Assembly: GCA_041642035.1 (NCBI GenBank)
Contig: JBEPXC010000001.1
Coordinates: 1 to 64,000, forward strand
Source of the DNA: SKVR01 sp041642035
GTDB lineage: Bacteria > Bacteroidota > Bacteroidia > Bacteroidales > UBA7960
DNA: 64,000 nt
Direction: 5' to 3'
Part shown: piece after piece, positions 43,527 through 52,064 of the stretch
How positions within the stretch are numbered: the stretch's first letter is position 1
How the letters are laid out: the number at the start of each line of letters is the position of its first letter
Notes under the pieces: generated by a model
Databases searched by the model: none
What the model was told of the DNA's origin: nothing
What the model saw: only the letters and a program-made list of their open reading frames with translations
Program-made: the position numbers and the translations under genes

Positions 43527-45737
43527 CTAAGACTCTTTTCTGTTGAGGATTTCCATTACTTCAACAAAATCATCCTTTTTGAAAGGTTTGGTAAGGTATT
43601 CATCAAGACCCAGGGAAATGTATTTTTCCCTGTCTCCTTCAAATGCATTGGCGCTAAGGCCTACAATAGGAGGTAAGTTCGTGTGTGTCAAACGAAGCTG
43701 TTTGGTGGAGGTTATGCCATCCATAACGGGCATTTGAATATCCATCAGGATGAGATCAAATTTTCCTGGCTCATAGATATCAAGAGCTTTTTGACCATTT
43801 TCGGCAATCTCCACCTGGTGACCGAAGGAAGTCAGCAAGAGCCTGATAACTTTTTGATTTACCACATTATCTTCCGCCAAAAGGATTTTCATTTCCTTAA
43901 ACCCGGTGTCTTGTGAAGGTGTTATCTGGTCTGCAAAAAATTGGTCCTCACCAATTGCGGCAATAAAAGTAAACCAAAAGGTGCTCCCTTTTCCATAGGT
44001 GCTCTCTACTCCAATTTCACCTCCCTGCAGTTCTGCCAGTTCCTTGCAAATAGAAAGTCCCAGTCCTGTGCCTTCGTAATCGCGCTGGTCGCTCTCATGA
44101 ATTTGTGCAAAGGGCCTGAAAAGAACCTTTTGTTTCTCGGCTGTGATGCCAAGCCCGGTATCGGTAATAGATATTTTTAAAAAAATCTCCTTGTTGTTGG
44201 AAAGATTCTTTATTTTCTCTGCATGCAGGGATATTTTACCTTTAGGGGTAAATTTAACACTATTGGATATTAAATTATTGGTCATCTGAATGATGCGGTT
44301 CTTGTCGGCCATGATCATGGAGGGAATATTGGGATCGCAACTATACTCGAAGATCAGCAGGTTTCCTGCAAGGCTTTTAAATATGCTTTCTGCCTGCAGT
44401 ACAATATCACCAAAGTCAAAGACTTTTTTGTTAAGCTGAACTTTTCCCGCTTCAATTTTTGAGTAATCAAGAACCTGGTTGATGATTTCTCTTAGATTTT
44501 CTCCAGAGTGTTTAAGAATATTAATGTATTCCAATTGTTCTTTATTGAGCGATGAATGTTCCAGGATATCAACCATACCTAGTATTCCTGTAAGGGGAGT
44601 ACGAATCTCGTGGCTCATATTGGCCAGGAAATTCTGCTTGAACCGAATCATTTCTCCTTGTTTTTCAATTTCTTCCAATCGTGATCGAAGCTCTGCCTGA
44701 GAAGTGGCGAGCATTTCGTTTTTACTGTTAATAATATTATTGGAACTGATCAGGTTGTTGTTCAATATCCTGAGTTCCTTTGTTTTTTTGTTAACAAGGT
44801 ACTTGAGAATAAGTGAAGTAATAAGTAAAGTAATGACGACCAACACCACAATAAAAATTGCCCAACGGTATCTATAAAAGTAGTTCGTTGACATCTCATC
44901 TTCATAAACACCAAGCCACTTCTCATGGATTTGATGATATTCGTCACTTGCCTTGAGAATATGTAGCCCCGCGTTGAGTATGTATAACAAATCTTCATTC
45001 CCTTCCCTGACAGCGATACAATAATCATTGGGAAAGAAATGTAATCCCTGGGGCTGAATTTGCTGATATTGGTTTAGATTTATTTCGTATAAACCAGGTA
45101 GTTTCAACACGGCAGCATATTCGTATTCCCCTAGTTCGACCAACCTTAAAGCTTCACTTACTGTTGATACATGGACAAGTTTAATGCTTATGTCAAGCCC
45201 TTCGAGGTATTCAGCAATAATATCTGCCTTTTGTACCAGCACCTCCTTGCCTGCCAGTTCGTTCAGGCTGTTTACCATTATATTCTGTCCGGAAAAAATG
45301 TCCCCTACGCTGACACTGTGTCTCGAAGTAAATTCGTATAATTTATCGCGTTCTGTAGAATAGAACATTCCCGATATAGCATCTATTTCACCTTTTTCAA
45401 GAGATTCACGAACTTTTCCCCAGCTGTCAAGCTTTATCTCTACCTCCAATCCCATAGCTTTTCCTGCTGCTTTCGCAATATCGATGTTGAAACCGGTTGG
45501 CTGGCCATTTTCCCCCATAAAACTATAAGGTGGAAAATTGACATCGTCCCCAATGACAATTTTACCCCTTTGATAAATTATTTCTTTATTTCCGTTGTCA
45601 TTTGCATATAAACTAAAAATAGAGCAAGTGGTAATAAAGAAAAACAACAGGATTCTTTGCACGTAAGCAAGGGTGTGTATTGTATGACGCAACAAATACT
45701 TGGGGAAATTATTAATTGTACAATGCGAGTGTATCAT
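43527..45737 (-). CDS. Hybrid sensor histidine kinase with periplasmic solute-binding domain
   Basis: 736 residues. A signal/anchor helix (about 28-45) leads to a periplasmic SBP_bac_3-like domain (55-275; VIGDDVNFPPYSF, GFNIDIAKAAGKAMG, EIDAISGMFYSTER). One transmembrane helix (292-313), a coiled coil, a HisKA domain with H376 in FLANMSHEIRTP, an ATPase domain (EGTGLGLSICKELA), and a receiver domain with DNVVNQKV and LILMDIQMPVMDG. It resembles EvgS/BvgS-type sensors, without a final Hpt domain, so the phosphate must pass to another protein. The trigger is probably an amino acid-like molecule. Convergent with the kinase remnant, which has a similar C-terminal part. Confidence 0.95.
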   Translation of the reverse strand: MIHSHCTINNFPKYLLRHTIHTLAYVQRILLFFFITTCSIFSLYANDNGNKEIIYQRGKIVIGDDVNFPPYSFMGENGQPTGFNIDIAKAAGKAMGLEVEIKLDSWGKVRESLEKGEIDAISGMFYSTERDKLYEFTSRHSVSVGDIFSGQNIMVNSLNELAGKEVLVQKADIIAEYLEGLDISIKLVHVSTVSEALRLVELGEYEYAAVLKLPGLYEINLNQYQQIQPQGLHFFPNDYCIAVREGNEDLLYILNAGLHILKASDEYHQIHEKWLGVYEDEMSTNYFYRYRWAIFIVVLVVITLLITSLILKYLVNKKTKELRILNNNLISSNNIINSKNEMLATSQAELRSRLEEIEKQGEMIRFKQNFLANMSHEIRTPLTGILGMVDILEHSSLNKEQLEYINILKHSGENLREIINQVLDYSKIEAGKVQLNKKVFDFGDIVLQAESIFKSLAGNLLIFEYSCDPNIPSMIMADKNRIIQMTNNLISNSVKFTPKGKISLHAEKIKNLSNNKEIFLKISITDTGLGITAEKQKVLFRPFAQIHESDQRDYEGTGLGLSICKELAELQGGEIGVESTYGKGSTFWFTFIAAIGEDQFFADQITPSQDTGFKEMKILLAEDNVVNQKVIRLLLTSFGHQVEIAENGQKALDIYEPGKFDLILMDIQMPVMDGITSTKQLRLTHTNLPPIVGLSANAFEGDREKYISLGLDEYLTKPFKKDDFVEVMEILNRKES

Positions 45738-45812
45738 AATTGTATTTCAAGACCTACAATTCCAGGATTGAGGAGTTTTGGGCTAAAGAGCATTTAAACT
45801 TTTTTATGTGTG

Positions 45813-45846
45813 CAAAAATACAACAATTATGCAGTTTAAAAGCAAA
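45813..45846 (-). promoter_or_regulatory. Promoter of the hybrid kinase gene
   Basis: Reading on the minus strand: TTTG (45846-45843), 22 nt, TATTTTTG (45820-45813). About 75 nt before the start codon. Same spacing as the promoter of the kinase remnant at 42495. Confidence 0.55.
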
Positions 45847-45933
45847 TTAGTTTATTTTGAATATATGAAATCTGAGCTAGTGAGGACTCATGCAATAGGG
45901 GCGAATCAATGCTTTGATAAGGCAATGGTGAGT

Positions 45934-46866
45934 TTAATTATTTTGTATTCTTCCCACTAGGATGCCGGTAACTCTGTTCATTGGTTTTAGGTACTGGCTC
46001 AATGGAACTGGGGATATCTCCACCTGGTTGGAGCGGGTCGAGGCATGAATGAGGAAGAGTCGGCCATTCTTTTTCAAAGCAATGCCGGTATGAGAAACAT
46101 CCAGTCCTTCCATATCAGTAGTAAAAGCAATGATATCTCCATTTAAAATTATGTTTTCCAATGATGAAATGTCTTTCTTTGGTATGTAATTCATTTCAAT
46201 GGATGAAACTCTTTTTTCGATGGCTCTAATGCTATCAATAACTGCCTGATTCTTTAGTTGGGGGTAATACGAAGGATTTTTACTCATAAAGCTCAGTGTC
46301 GGACGATATGCCTTTGTTCCAATGGAGTCACCTAGCATGGTTATGACGCCTTTTTGAGCATTATTATATAACCATTCGCTAAAATAATGCAATCGTGACG
46401 GATATCCTTTAATGATCCCGTCACGATATCGGATAAAGGCAAGGTTTTGAATGAAACTGGCAAAGCGCATATCCTGACTTTTAATGCTTAGGCTCATGGC
46501 AAGGACGTATTCTACAAATGTGGTGCAATCCATCCCCCGCAAGTTTACAACCAACTGTTCTTCTTCCGGTATCTCAAGAGTAAATGCAGCATAGGGAGTC
46601 TGAATAAAATGAGTGGCGATAGATGTCATAAGATCACCAATGGATGTATTGTCAAAAGCACTGTTTTCGAATGCTTCGATGGCTTGTTCATAAATCAGAA
46701 TATCCTCTTCCAGAGCAAAAACCTTCAATTCTGCTGGTTGATTCTCTTTTGATTCATCTCTCATCGGGGGTGGGTTCACCTCAGTTTGAGAAGTTTGCCC
46801 TATTTGGCAGGACAACACAAAGCCTAAGGTAATGAAGAGAAAAAATGAGACCTTATTTAATTTCAT
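45934..46866 (-). CDS. DUF1460 lipoprotein (amidase-like, NlpC/P60-like fold)
   Basis: 310 residues with a lipoprotein signal (LGFVLSC, Cys20). The core fits the DUF1460 family with Cys114 in RGMDCTTFVEYVLA as the likely nucleophile, IAFIRYRDGIIKGYPSRLHYFSEWL-like middle region, and a His in SHTGIAL near residue 260. Crystal structures of family members suggest cysteine peptidases or amidases acting on peptidoglycan peptides or related amides. Cell-envelope location fits. No operon partner. Confidence 0.9.
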   Translation of the reverse strand: MKLNKVSFFLFITLGFVLSCQIGQTSQTEVNPPPMRDESKENQPAELKVFALEEDILIYEQAIEAFENSAFDNTSIGDLMTSIATHFIQTPYAAFTLEIPEEEQLVVNLRGMDCTTFVEYVLAMSLSIKSQDMRFASFIQNLAFIRYRDGIIKGYPSRLHYFSEWLYNNAQKGVITMLGDSIGTKAYRPTLSFMSKNPSYYPQLKNQAVIDSIRAIEKRVSSIEMNYIPKKDISSLENIILNGDIIAFTTDMEGLDVSHTGIALKKNGRLFLIHASTRSNQVEISPVPLSQYLKPMNRVTGILVGRIQNN

Positions 46867-47195
46867 GGATGAGGTTGATTTATCTATGGATAACTTTTGT
46901 TTCTTACATATAATGGTTAGTGCAACCTTCAGTGGCGGATTGGGAGTCAGGAGGTTGGGGAATTCATAATGAACTATCCTATATCAGTTGCGAACATACT
47001 ATATGCATAATTCCTGCTTACTTTCAACGATCCCAAAGTTAATGGGTTTTCCTTCTGAATCCAATTCCAATCGCGGTATTATTTCAACCTTGTTAATGCT
47101 ATTCATATCGTGTAAAATGGCATTTTTATCAAGATATTTCTCATTAAATATTTCACGAAGCGCTACACCTCTGGCACCTTTACACCCACCCCACT
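46867..47195. other. Intergenic stretch with a possible gene fragment
   Basis: About 330 bp. The right two thirds (46999-47195) is open on the minus strand; see the fragment entry. The left part shows nothing recognisable. Confidence 0.4.
46999..47183 (-). pseudogene. Possible C-terminal fragment of an unidentified gene
   Basis: On the minus strand, from about 47183 to a TAG stop at 46999, a frame without start codon reads GCKGARGVALREIFNEKY, then LDKNAILHDMNSINKVEIIP and RLELDSEGKPINFGIVESKQ. It has good amino acid balance and coding-like codon use. A stop lies just upstream, and the terminator of the next gene upstream sits at its 5' edge. I do not recognise the family. It may be a leftover of a deleted gene. 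Confidence 0.35.
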
Positions 47196-47229
47196 AAAAA
47201 AAAGCCCCCGTGCATATTACACAGAGGCT
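47196..47229 (-). terminator. Intrinsic terminator of the sugar isomerase-like gene
   Basis: On the minus strand AGCCTCTGTG, loop TAATATG, CACGGGGGCT, then eight T. It lies 23 bp after the stop at 47253. Confidence 0.85.
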
Positions 47230-47252
47230 GTCCATTTCTCTCTAAAGAGTGA

Positions 47253-48095
47253 TTAATTTACAAAATCAGCATTCTGAAGATATTCCAGGCTTTTCTTTAC
47301 ACTTTCGAGAGGTTCGTAATTATATTTTTCAACTTCGACTACTATGTATTCCATACCTGCAAGTTCGGTATATTCAAATATTTGTTCGAAGTTGATCTCT
47401 CCGCTGGCGCCCACTTCTGCTTCATCTTTCACATGCCAGTTTTCAAAACGTCCTGGATATCTGGTGATGTAATCAACAGGATTTTTTCCTCCTTCATGTA
47501 CCCAGTAGAGGTCCATCTGGAACATTACTTTGGTGGGATCTGTATTTAAAAGCATATAGTCGTATATAACTTCGCCTTCGAGCTCTGAAAATTCCCCATC
47601 ATGGTTGTGGTATCCGAAACGGATGCCCTGTGCATTACATTTTTCACCCACAGCATTGAAATAATCGCAATACCTTTTCAAGCCTTCGAGGCTTTCATAG
47701 CCTTCCTTGCTCATCGAGGGTTGCACAATATACTCAACACCCGCTGCTTTATGGGCAGCAATTGCTGTATCCCACCATGTCATGGTTTGATCCCAATTCT
47801 CTTCGGAAGGCAAATCCTGTCCGGCATGAGAACCTAGAAAAGCCATACCATTGGCTTCAACAAGGTCTTTAAATTCAATGGGGTCCATGCCATAGAACAA
47901 ACCATCACCATACCCAGCTGCTTCAACAAAGCCATAACCCATATCACCCAAAGCGGTCAGGGTGCCACTGGCATCAGTTTCCATGTTTTCACGTACCGAC
48001 CAAAGTTGGATACCGATAAATTTCTCTGTTTCCTTTTTCTCTCCATTACAAGAAAACAACAGAAAAGAAAGTGCAATCAACATAATGTTTCTCAT
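47253..48095 (-). CDS. Sugar phosphate isomerase/epimerase-like lipoprotein
   Basis: 280 residues. The N-terminal MRNIMLIALSFLLFSCNGEK is a lipoprotein signal with Cys16. The remainder is an AP-endonuclease-2-type TIM barrel: IGIQLWSVRENMETDASGTL, FVEAAGYGDGLFYGM, GYHNHDGEFSE, VMFQMDLYWVHEGGKNP, NWHVKDEAEVG and YIVVEVEKYNYEPLESVKKSLEYL. The E, D, H and E residues of a metal site (E near 190s, D in MDLYW, H in HVKD, E in VEVE) are present. Exported members of this family are frequent in Bacteroidota beside sugar-breakdown genes, but no substrate can be named here. Confidence 0.9.
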   Translation of the reverse strand: MRNIMLIALSFLLFSCNGEKKETEKFIGIQLWSVRENMETDASGTLTALGDMGYGFVEAAGYGDGLFYGMDPIEFKDLVEANGMAFLGSHAGQDLPSEENWDQTMTWWDTAIAAHKAAGVEYIVQPSMSKEGYESLEGLKRYCDYFNAVGEKCNAQGIRFGYHNHDGEFSELEGEVIYDYMLLNTDPTKVMFQMDLYWVHEGGKNPVDYITRYPGRFENWHVKDEAEVGASGEINFEQIFEYTELAGMEYIVVEVEKYNYEPLESVKKSLEYLQNADFVN

Positions 48096-48154
48096 CTTCG
48101 TTTTTAATTTAATTCGTTAACTTAATAGGGGAAATTCTTAAATAGCTTAACTCC

Positions 48155-48162
48155 CAAATATA
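48155..48162 (-). promoter_or_regulatory. Putative -7 box of the isomerase-like gene
   Basis: Reads TATATTTG on the minus strand, 60 nt before the start codon; no -33 element at normal spacing. Confidence 0.35.
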
Positions 48163-48257
48163 GTAAATATTTATGGGTTTTGGTATAAGGAAACAATGCA
48201 TTGCATCTGCAAGTGATGTCATCTTCCCGACAAAAGCAATACCACAGGCTGTGCCCG

Positions 48258-49907
48258 TTAATCGTAGTTTATTTTCACATCCCTGAACATAAATGGATTG
48301 CTACTTACCTTTAAATCCTTGCCGCTAGCGATGGACACGTTTTTTAGAATGACTTCGCGGGTAATGACGTAGGGATACTTTTCTTCGTAGGTATCGTCGG
48401 TCAGTTTTGAATTAAAATTGCCGAATATTGTGGGCCCTCGATACCCTTGAGGATGATTGGAATCGTCGATAATAAGATTTTCAATGGTAATCCGTTCTGG
48501 CATATAACAGGTGTAGCCGAAATTATGTTGCCCGGAATTGAATCCGCCGAACAGGCTTGCGGTTGTCGACCTGCCAACTTCAGGTACGAATACGCAGTTG
48601 CGGATGATGAATTCTCCCTGCCAGGTGCTACCATAGTCAGAGCGCAGATTGATGAGGTTTTTTGCGTAAATAGTGGAGTTCTCTACGATAAAGGTTCCGC
48701 TGCCAATGGCGTTTATTCCCTGATGGCCCAGAGTAGAGTTGCGAATGCTGGCATTGACAACGCCCATGTGGGCATCGAAGCGGGAAAAGGTGCAATTGTC
48801 GTAAAGAAGATTCTTGCTAAAGTTGGATCCCATGATACCCCAATACCTGCTGTTATGGATGTCATTGGTCTGGCTGCAGTTTATAAAAGAAACATTAAGG
48901 GCCCGGTTGACGGATATGTCGTAGCTGCCCATCGAGACCGAAACACCCGCAGAGCCCATGGTGTGGTATCTCTTGCGACCCGTAAGGATAGTGTTTTGTA
49001 CCGTAACATTAGAGCAGTTACCGATATTGATGAAGCCCCCATAAGGCGCACCATGCTCACCTTCGCCGGTGACATGATGTTCCAGTCCATCAATAACAAC
49101 AGTTGAACGCCTGATTGCTATTCCCCTGCTGTAGTAAGTGTATTTCGATTCTGCCTTGTTGGCAATGGTGGTGAAATGTCCTCCTGTGATGTTCAGCGTC
49201 GTTTGGTCAACAGGAAGTGCGGTGATCTCTGTGATCTGGTCGAAATCCCAAATAATCGGAGCGTTTAGGTCAACATTACCCTCTTTATCAACGATAAAGA
49301 TATCTGTCTGCGGGGACCCGCTATTTTGGTTTGGCCCATAGCGGATGTATCTGCTAATGTTGGAATTGGTGACAGTTATAAGGCATGCACCGGGCAAGGA
49401 AACATCAATTTTCTCCTGACTTCTTTTAAGAGAGGATACCCCTAAAAGCTTGAATGGTTGCCTGCCGGAACTAATCAGGAATACATTTGATTTACGATTT
49501 TGAACCTCAGTATCATCGATGATAAAGGCAGCCTTACCAAAATCAGTCTGTGTCTGGATGACTACAGTACGGTCCTTTCCACTGATATAATACGTGGCAT
49601 CATCACCAGCTTTCACAGGCAGGCCTTGCTGATTGGCAAAGGCATGCGTCGCCGCAATAGCATCTATATCATCAGTTTTTCCGTCACCTGCGGCTCCGAA
49701 ATCACTATAGCGGACCAACCCATTGGCTTTGAATTTGATAACATCTTCGGGGGATACATTTATCTGCAAATTCCCATTCTCAATGGAGCGTACAAAGGTT
49801 GTATCCTTTTGGTATGTTATCACCACGTTTTCAAGTGGGTCATTATTCTGCCCCATACTTGTTAAACCTAAAAACAACAGAAAATACCGGAGCATGTATC
49901 TTATCAT
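48258..49907 (-). CDS. Secreted right-handed beta-helix protein (pectate-lyase-3-like N-terminus)
   Basis: 549 residues with a signal peptide (MIRYMLRYFLLFLGLTSMGQ). VRYSDFGAAGDGKTDDIDAI (about 65-84) is the typical entry to a GH28/pectate lyase-3-type beta-helix. After it the repeats of short strands follow (LNITGGHFTTI, VVIDGLEHHVTGEGEHGAPYGGF, VTVQNTIL, VSFINCS, LLYDNCTFS, ASIRNSTLG, FIVENSTIY, EFIIRNCVF). No catalytic residues of a known lyase could be named. It is probably an extracellular polysaccharide-active or phage-tailspike-like protein. No sorting domain is seen. Confidence 0.85.
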   Translation of the reverse strand: MIRYMLRYFLLFLGLTSMGQNNDPLENVVITYQKDTTFVRSIENGNLQINVSPEDVIKFKANGLVRYSDFGAAGDGKTDDIDAIAATHAFANQQGLPVKAGDDATYYISGKDRTVVIQTQTDFGKAAFIIDDTEVQNRKSNVFLISSGRQPFKLLGVSSLKRSQEKIDVSLPGACLITVTNSNISRYIRYGPNQNSGSPQTDIFIVDKEGNVDLNAPIIWDFDQITEITALPVDQTTLNITGGHFTTIANKAESKYTYYSRGIAIRRSTVVIDGLEHHVTGEGEHGAPYGGFINIGNCSNVTVQNTILTGRKRYHTMGSAGVSVSMGSYDISVNRALNVSFINCSQTNDIHNSRYWGIMGSNFSKNLLYDNCTFSRFDAHMGVVNASIRNSTLGHQGINAIGSGTFIVENSTIYAKNLINLRSDYGSTWQGEFIIRNCVFVPEVGRSTTASLFGGFNSGQHNFGYTCYMPERITIENLIIDDSNHPQGYRGPTIFGNFNSKLTDDTYEEKYPYVITREVILKNVSIASGKDLKVSSNPFMFRDVKINYD

Positions 49908-50053
49908 GATGTATTTTTTAAATTTAATTATTTATGTTGGCCAAAATAAATTATCCCATAGTATCGTTGGACAGTGGCTTTTGTTTAGGATTACAACCAG
50001 ATTGGCATATACAGAATCAATTATCATACCCTTTTCTAATGAACTAAAAACTT

Positions 50054-51700
50054 CTATTGATGTTCAAAAACAAGGGTTTTTGTACACGCATCGCATACTT
50101 CAGGTGGTCCGAAATACTGAATCGGCCCAGGGAATATATATTTAGTATTTATGGCCCAGTCATTTCGATTCGCGGCAAAAAACTTAAATGGCTTTCCATC
50201 CAGTTCTACTAAAGCTTTTCTGATAACAGGTTTTGCTTCTCCATGACGTTTTTCCAGATTCATCATACTCGTCATAGGGGTTCCTCCACATATCCAGTCT
50301 TGGGCTCTGCCAACAAGATTTCTAATGGATGCCATGTAGCCCGTTTTTTCGTTAGCAATAAGTATAGCGATTGTATAGCCCAAAGCATAGCAATAATTGG
50401 CATCAAAGTTAGAAGGAGCTGCACATCGGCCCTCATATCCAAAGAAGTGATTTTGTGATGTAAATTTTCCTTTGTACATACCTGCCTGTCTGTATTGTTT
50501 AAGGCGAGCTTCAACCATTTTGATCAATAGCTTTTCCGTTTCAATTCTGGAAACCACCACATTTCCATGAGGATCGCGATCCATTATTAACTGATCAGAA
50601 ATATCGTTTGGAAGATTATCATAAAGATTTTCTGATTCACCTGAAAGCTTCACCGCGATAAACTCTCTTTTCTCCTGATCAGATTCGATGTTAAGGAATT
50701 CATCATTGTGTTTGGCCAAAAGATCATTCAGCTCCTGAATAAGATTCTTAAATTGGGGGATAAACTCAATGATTCCTTCGGGGATCAATACGGTTCCAAA
50801 ATTATCTCCATTACCGGCACGTTGTACAATGATATCGGCTATAGAGTCAACCACCTGGGACAATGTCATTTTCTTTGCTTCAACTTCTTCGGAGATAAGA
50901 GCCATATTGGGTTGGGTTTGCAAGGCACACTCCAGGGTAATATGTGATGCCGATCGGCCCATTAATTTAATGAAGTGCCAGTTCTTTTTTGCAGAATTGG
51001 CATCACGCTGAATATTCCCGATAAGTTCACCATATACCTTGCATGCAGTATCAAAACCAAAGGAGGCCTCGATCATGTCATTTTTCAGGTCTCCATCAAT
51101 AGTTTTGGGGCACCCGATTACCTGAATGCCAGAACCAACCTTTTTGTAATATTCGGCTAATACACAGGCATTGGTATTAGAGTCGTCGCCTCCCACGATC
51201 ACCAATGCATTGATGCCAAGTTTTTTACAATTTTCCCATCCTTTATGAAATTGCTCTTTTTCTTCCAGCTTCGTACGACCTGAACCAATAATATCAAATC
51301 CACCGGTGTTTCGATACTCATCTATACCATCATGGGTCAACTCACGGTATTGGTTATTAATAAGTCCTGAAGGTCCACCCAGAAATCCATACAGTTTACA
51401 ATCGCTGTTCAGTTGTTTTAAACCGTCGAACAATCCTGAAATCACATTATGACCACCGGGTGCCTGGCCTCCGGATAAAATGATGCCCACTTTCACAGGC
51501 TTGAAATTCTTTTGCTCCTTAGATTCTTTAAAATTAAGTATTGGCAATCCATAAGTGTTAGGAAACAGATTCCTTATCTCACCCTTGTCTGTCTCTGGTT
51601 CAGAATTGTTTTCTTCAATGATTTCTATTGTTCCTGTTAAATTACGGGGTAATATGGGTTGATAACCTGAGCGTGCTTTTTGAAGTGGACTTTTGATCAT
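50054..51700 (-). CDS. pfp: Pyrophosphate-dependent phosphofructokinase, long form
   Basis: 548 residues. It interconverts fructose 6-phosphate and fructose 1,6-bisphosphate with PPi, in the cytoplasm. The long (plant beta-like) form is typical for Bacteroidota. Motifs: GIILSGGQAPGGHNVI (about 74-89), the GGDDSNTNA motif that marks PPi use, KTIDGDLKND (catalytic TIDGD), MGRSASHITLE and GYEGRCAAPSNFD. The N-terminal 60 residues include a leader usual for this form. It stands alone and upstream no promoter could be assigned. Confidence 0.96.
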   Translation of the reverse strand: MIKSPLQKARSGYQPILPRNLTGTIEIIEENNSEPETDKGEIRNLFPNTYGLPILNFKESKEQKNFKPVKVGIILSGGQAPGGHNVISGLFDGLKQLNSDCKLYGFLGGPSGLINNQYRELTHDGIDEYRNTGGFDIIGSGRTKLEEKEQFHKGWENCKKLGINALVIVGGDDSNTNACVLAEYYKKVGSGIQVIGCPKTIDGDLKNDMIEASFGFDTACKVYGELIGNIQRDANSAKKNWHFIKLMGRSASHITLECALQTQPNMALISEEVEAKKMTLSQVVDSIADIIVQRAGNGDNFGTVLIPEGIIEFIPQFKNLIQELNDLLAKHNDEFLNIESDQEKREFIAVKLSGESENLYDNLPNDISDQLIMDRDPHGNVVVSRIETEKLLIKMVEARLKQYRQAGMYKGKFTSQNHFFGYEGRCAAPSNFDANYCYALGYTIAILIANEKTGYMASIRNLVGRAQDWICGGTPMTSMMNLEKRHGEAKPVIRKALVELDGKPFKFFAANRNDWAINTKYIFPGPIQYFGPPEVCDACTKTLVFEHQ

Positions 51701-52064
51701 TTGAATGCTTTTATGAGTAAATGTTTTAATGTAAATAAACTCCCAGTAAATAATTCAACGGGGCAGCTCTTTACTGGTGTAGCAATAACATCTCAGACCG
51801 TTTGTCCCGATAAGCTGAAGATACTCATTTTTATACTTGAACTCAGTCGTTAATGTTTCATATTTCGTCCATATGACCCACACGTTGGCTCTGGAGCTGT
51901 AAGAACAGTTGATATTTTCATGGCGGATTCATCTTGTCTTAATGATACCAACCCAAGGAATCATTCAATGAGGATCAGGAAAACCATAAAGCAGAAGCTT
52001 TCAAATAATGAAAACGATCGGGAAAATGAGTCTTTAAACAAACGTCAATAATCCTGCCGGGCCA
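51701..52064. other. Intergenic stretch, 364 bp
   Basis: No gene or repeat recognised; AT-rich, with no strong hairpin after the protease gene. Confidence 0.4.
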
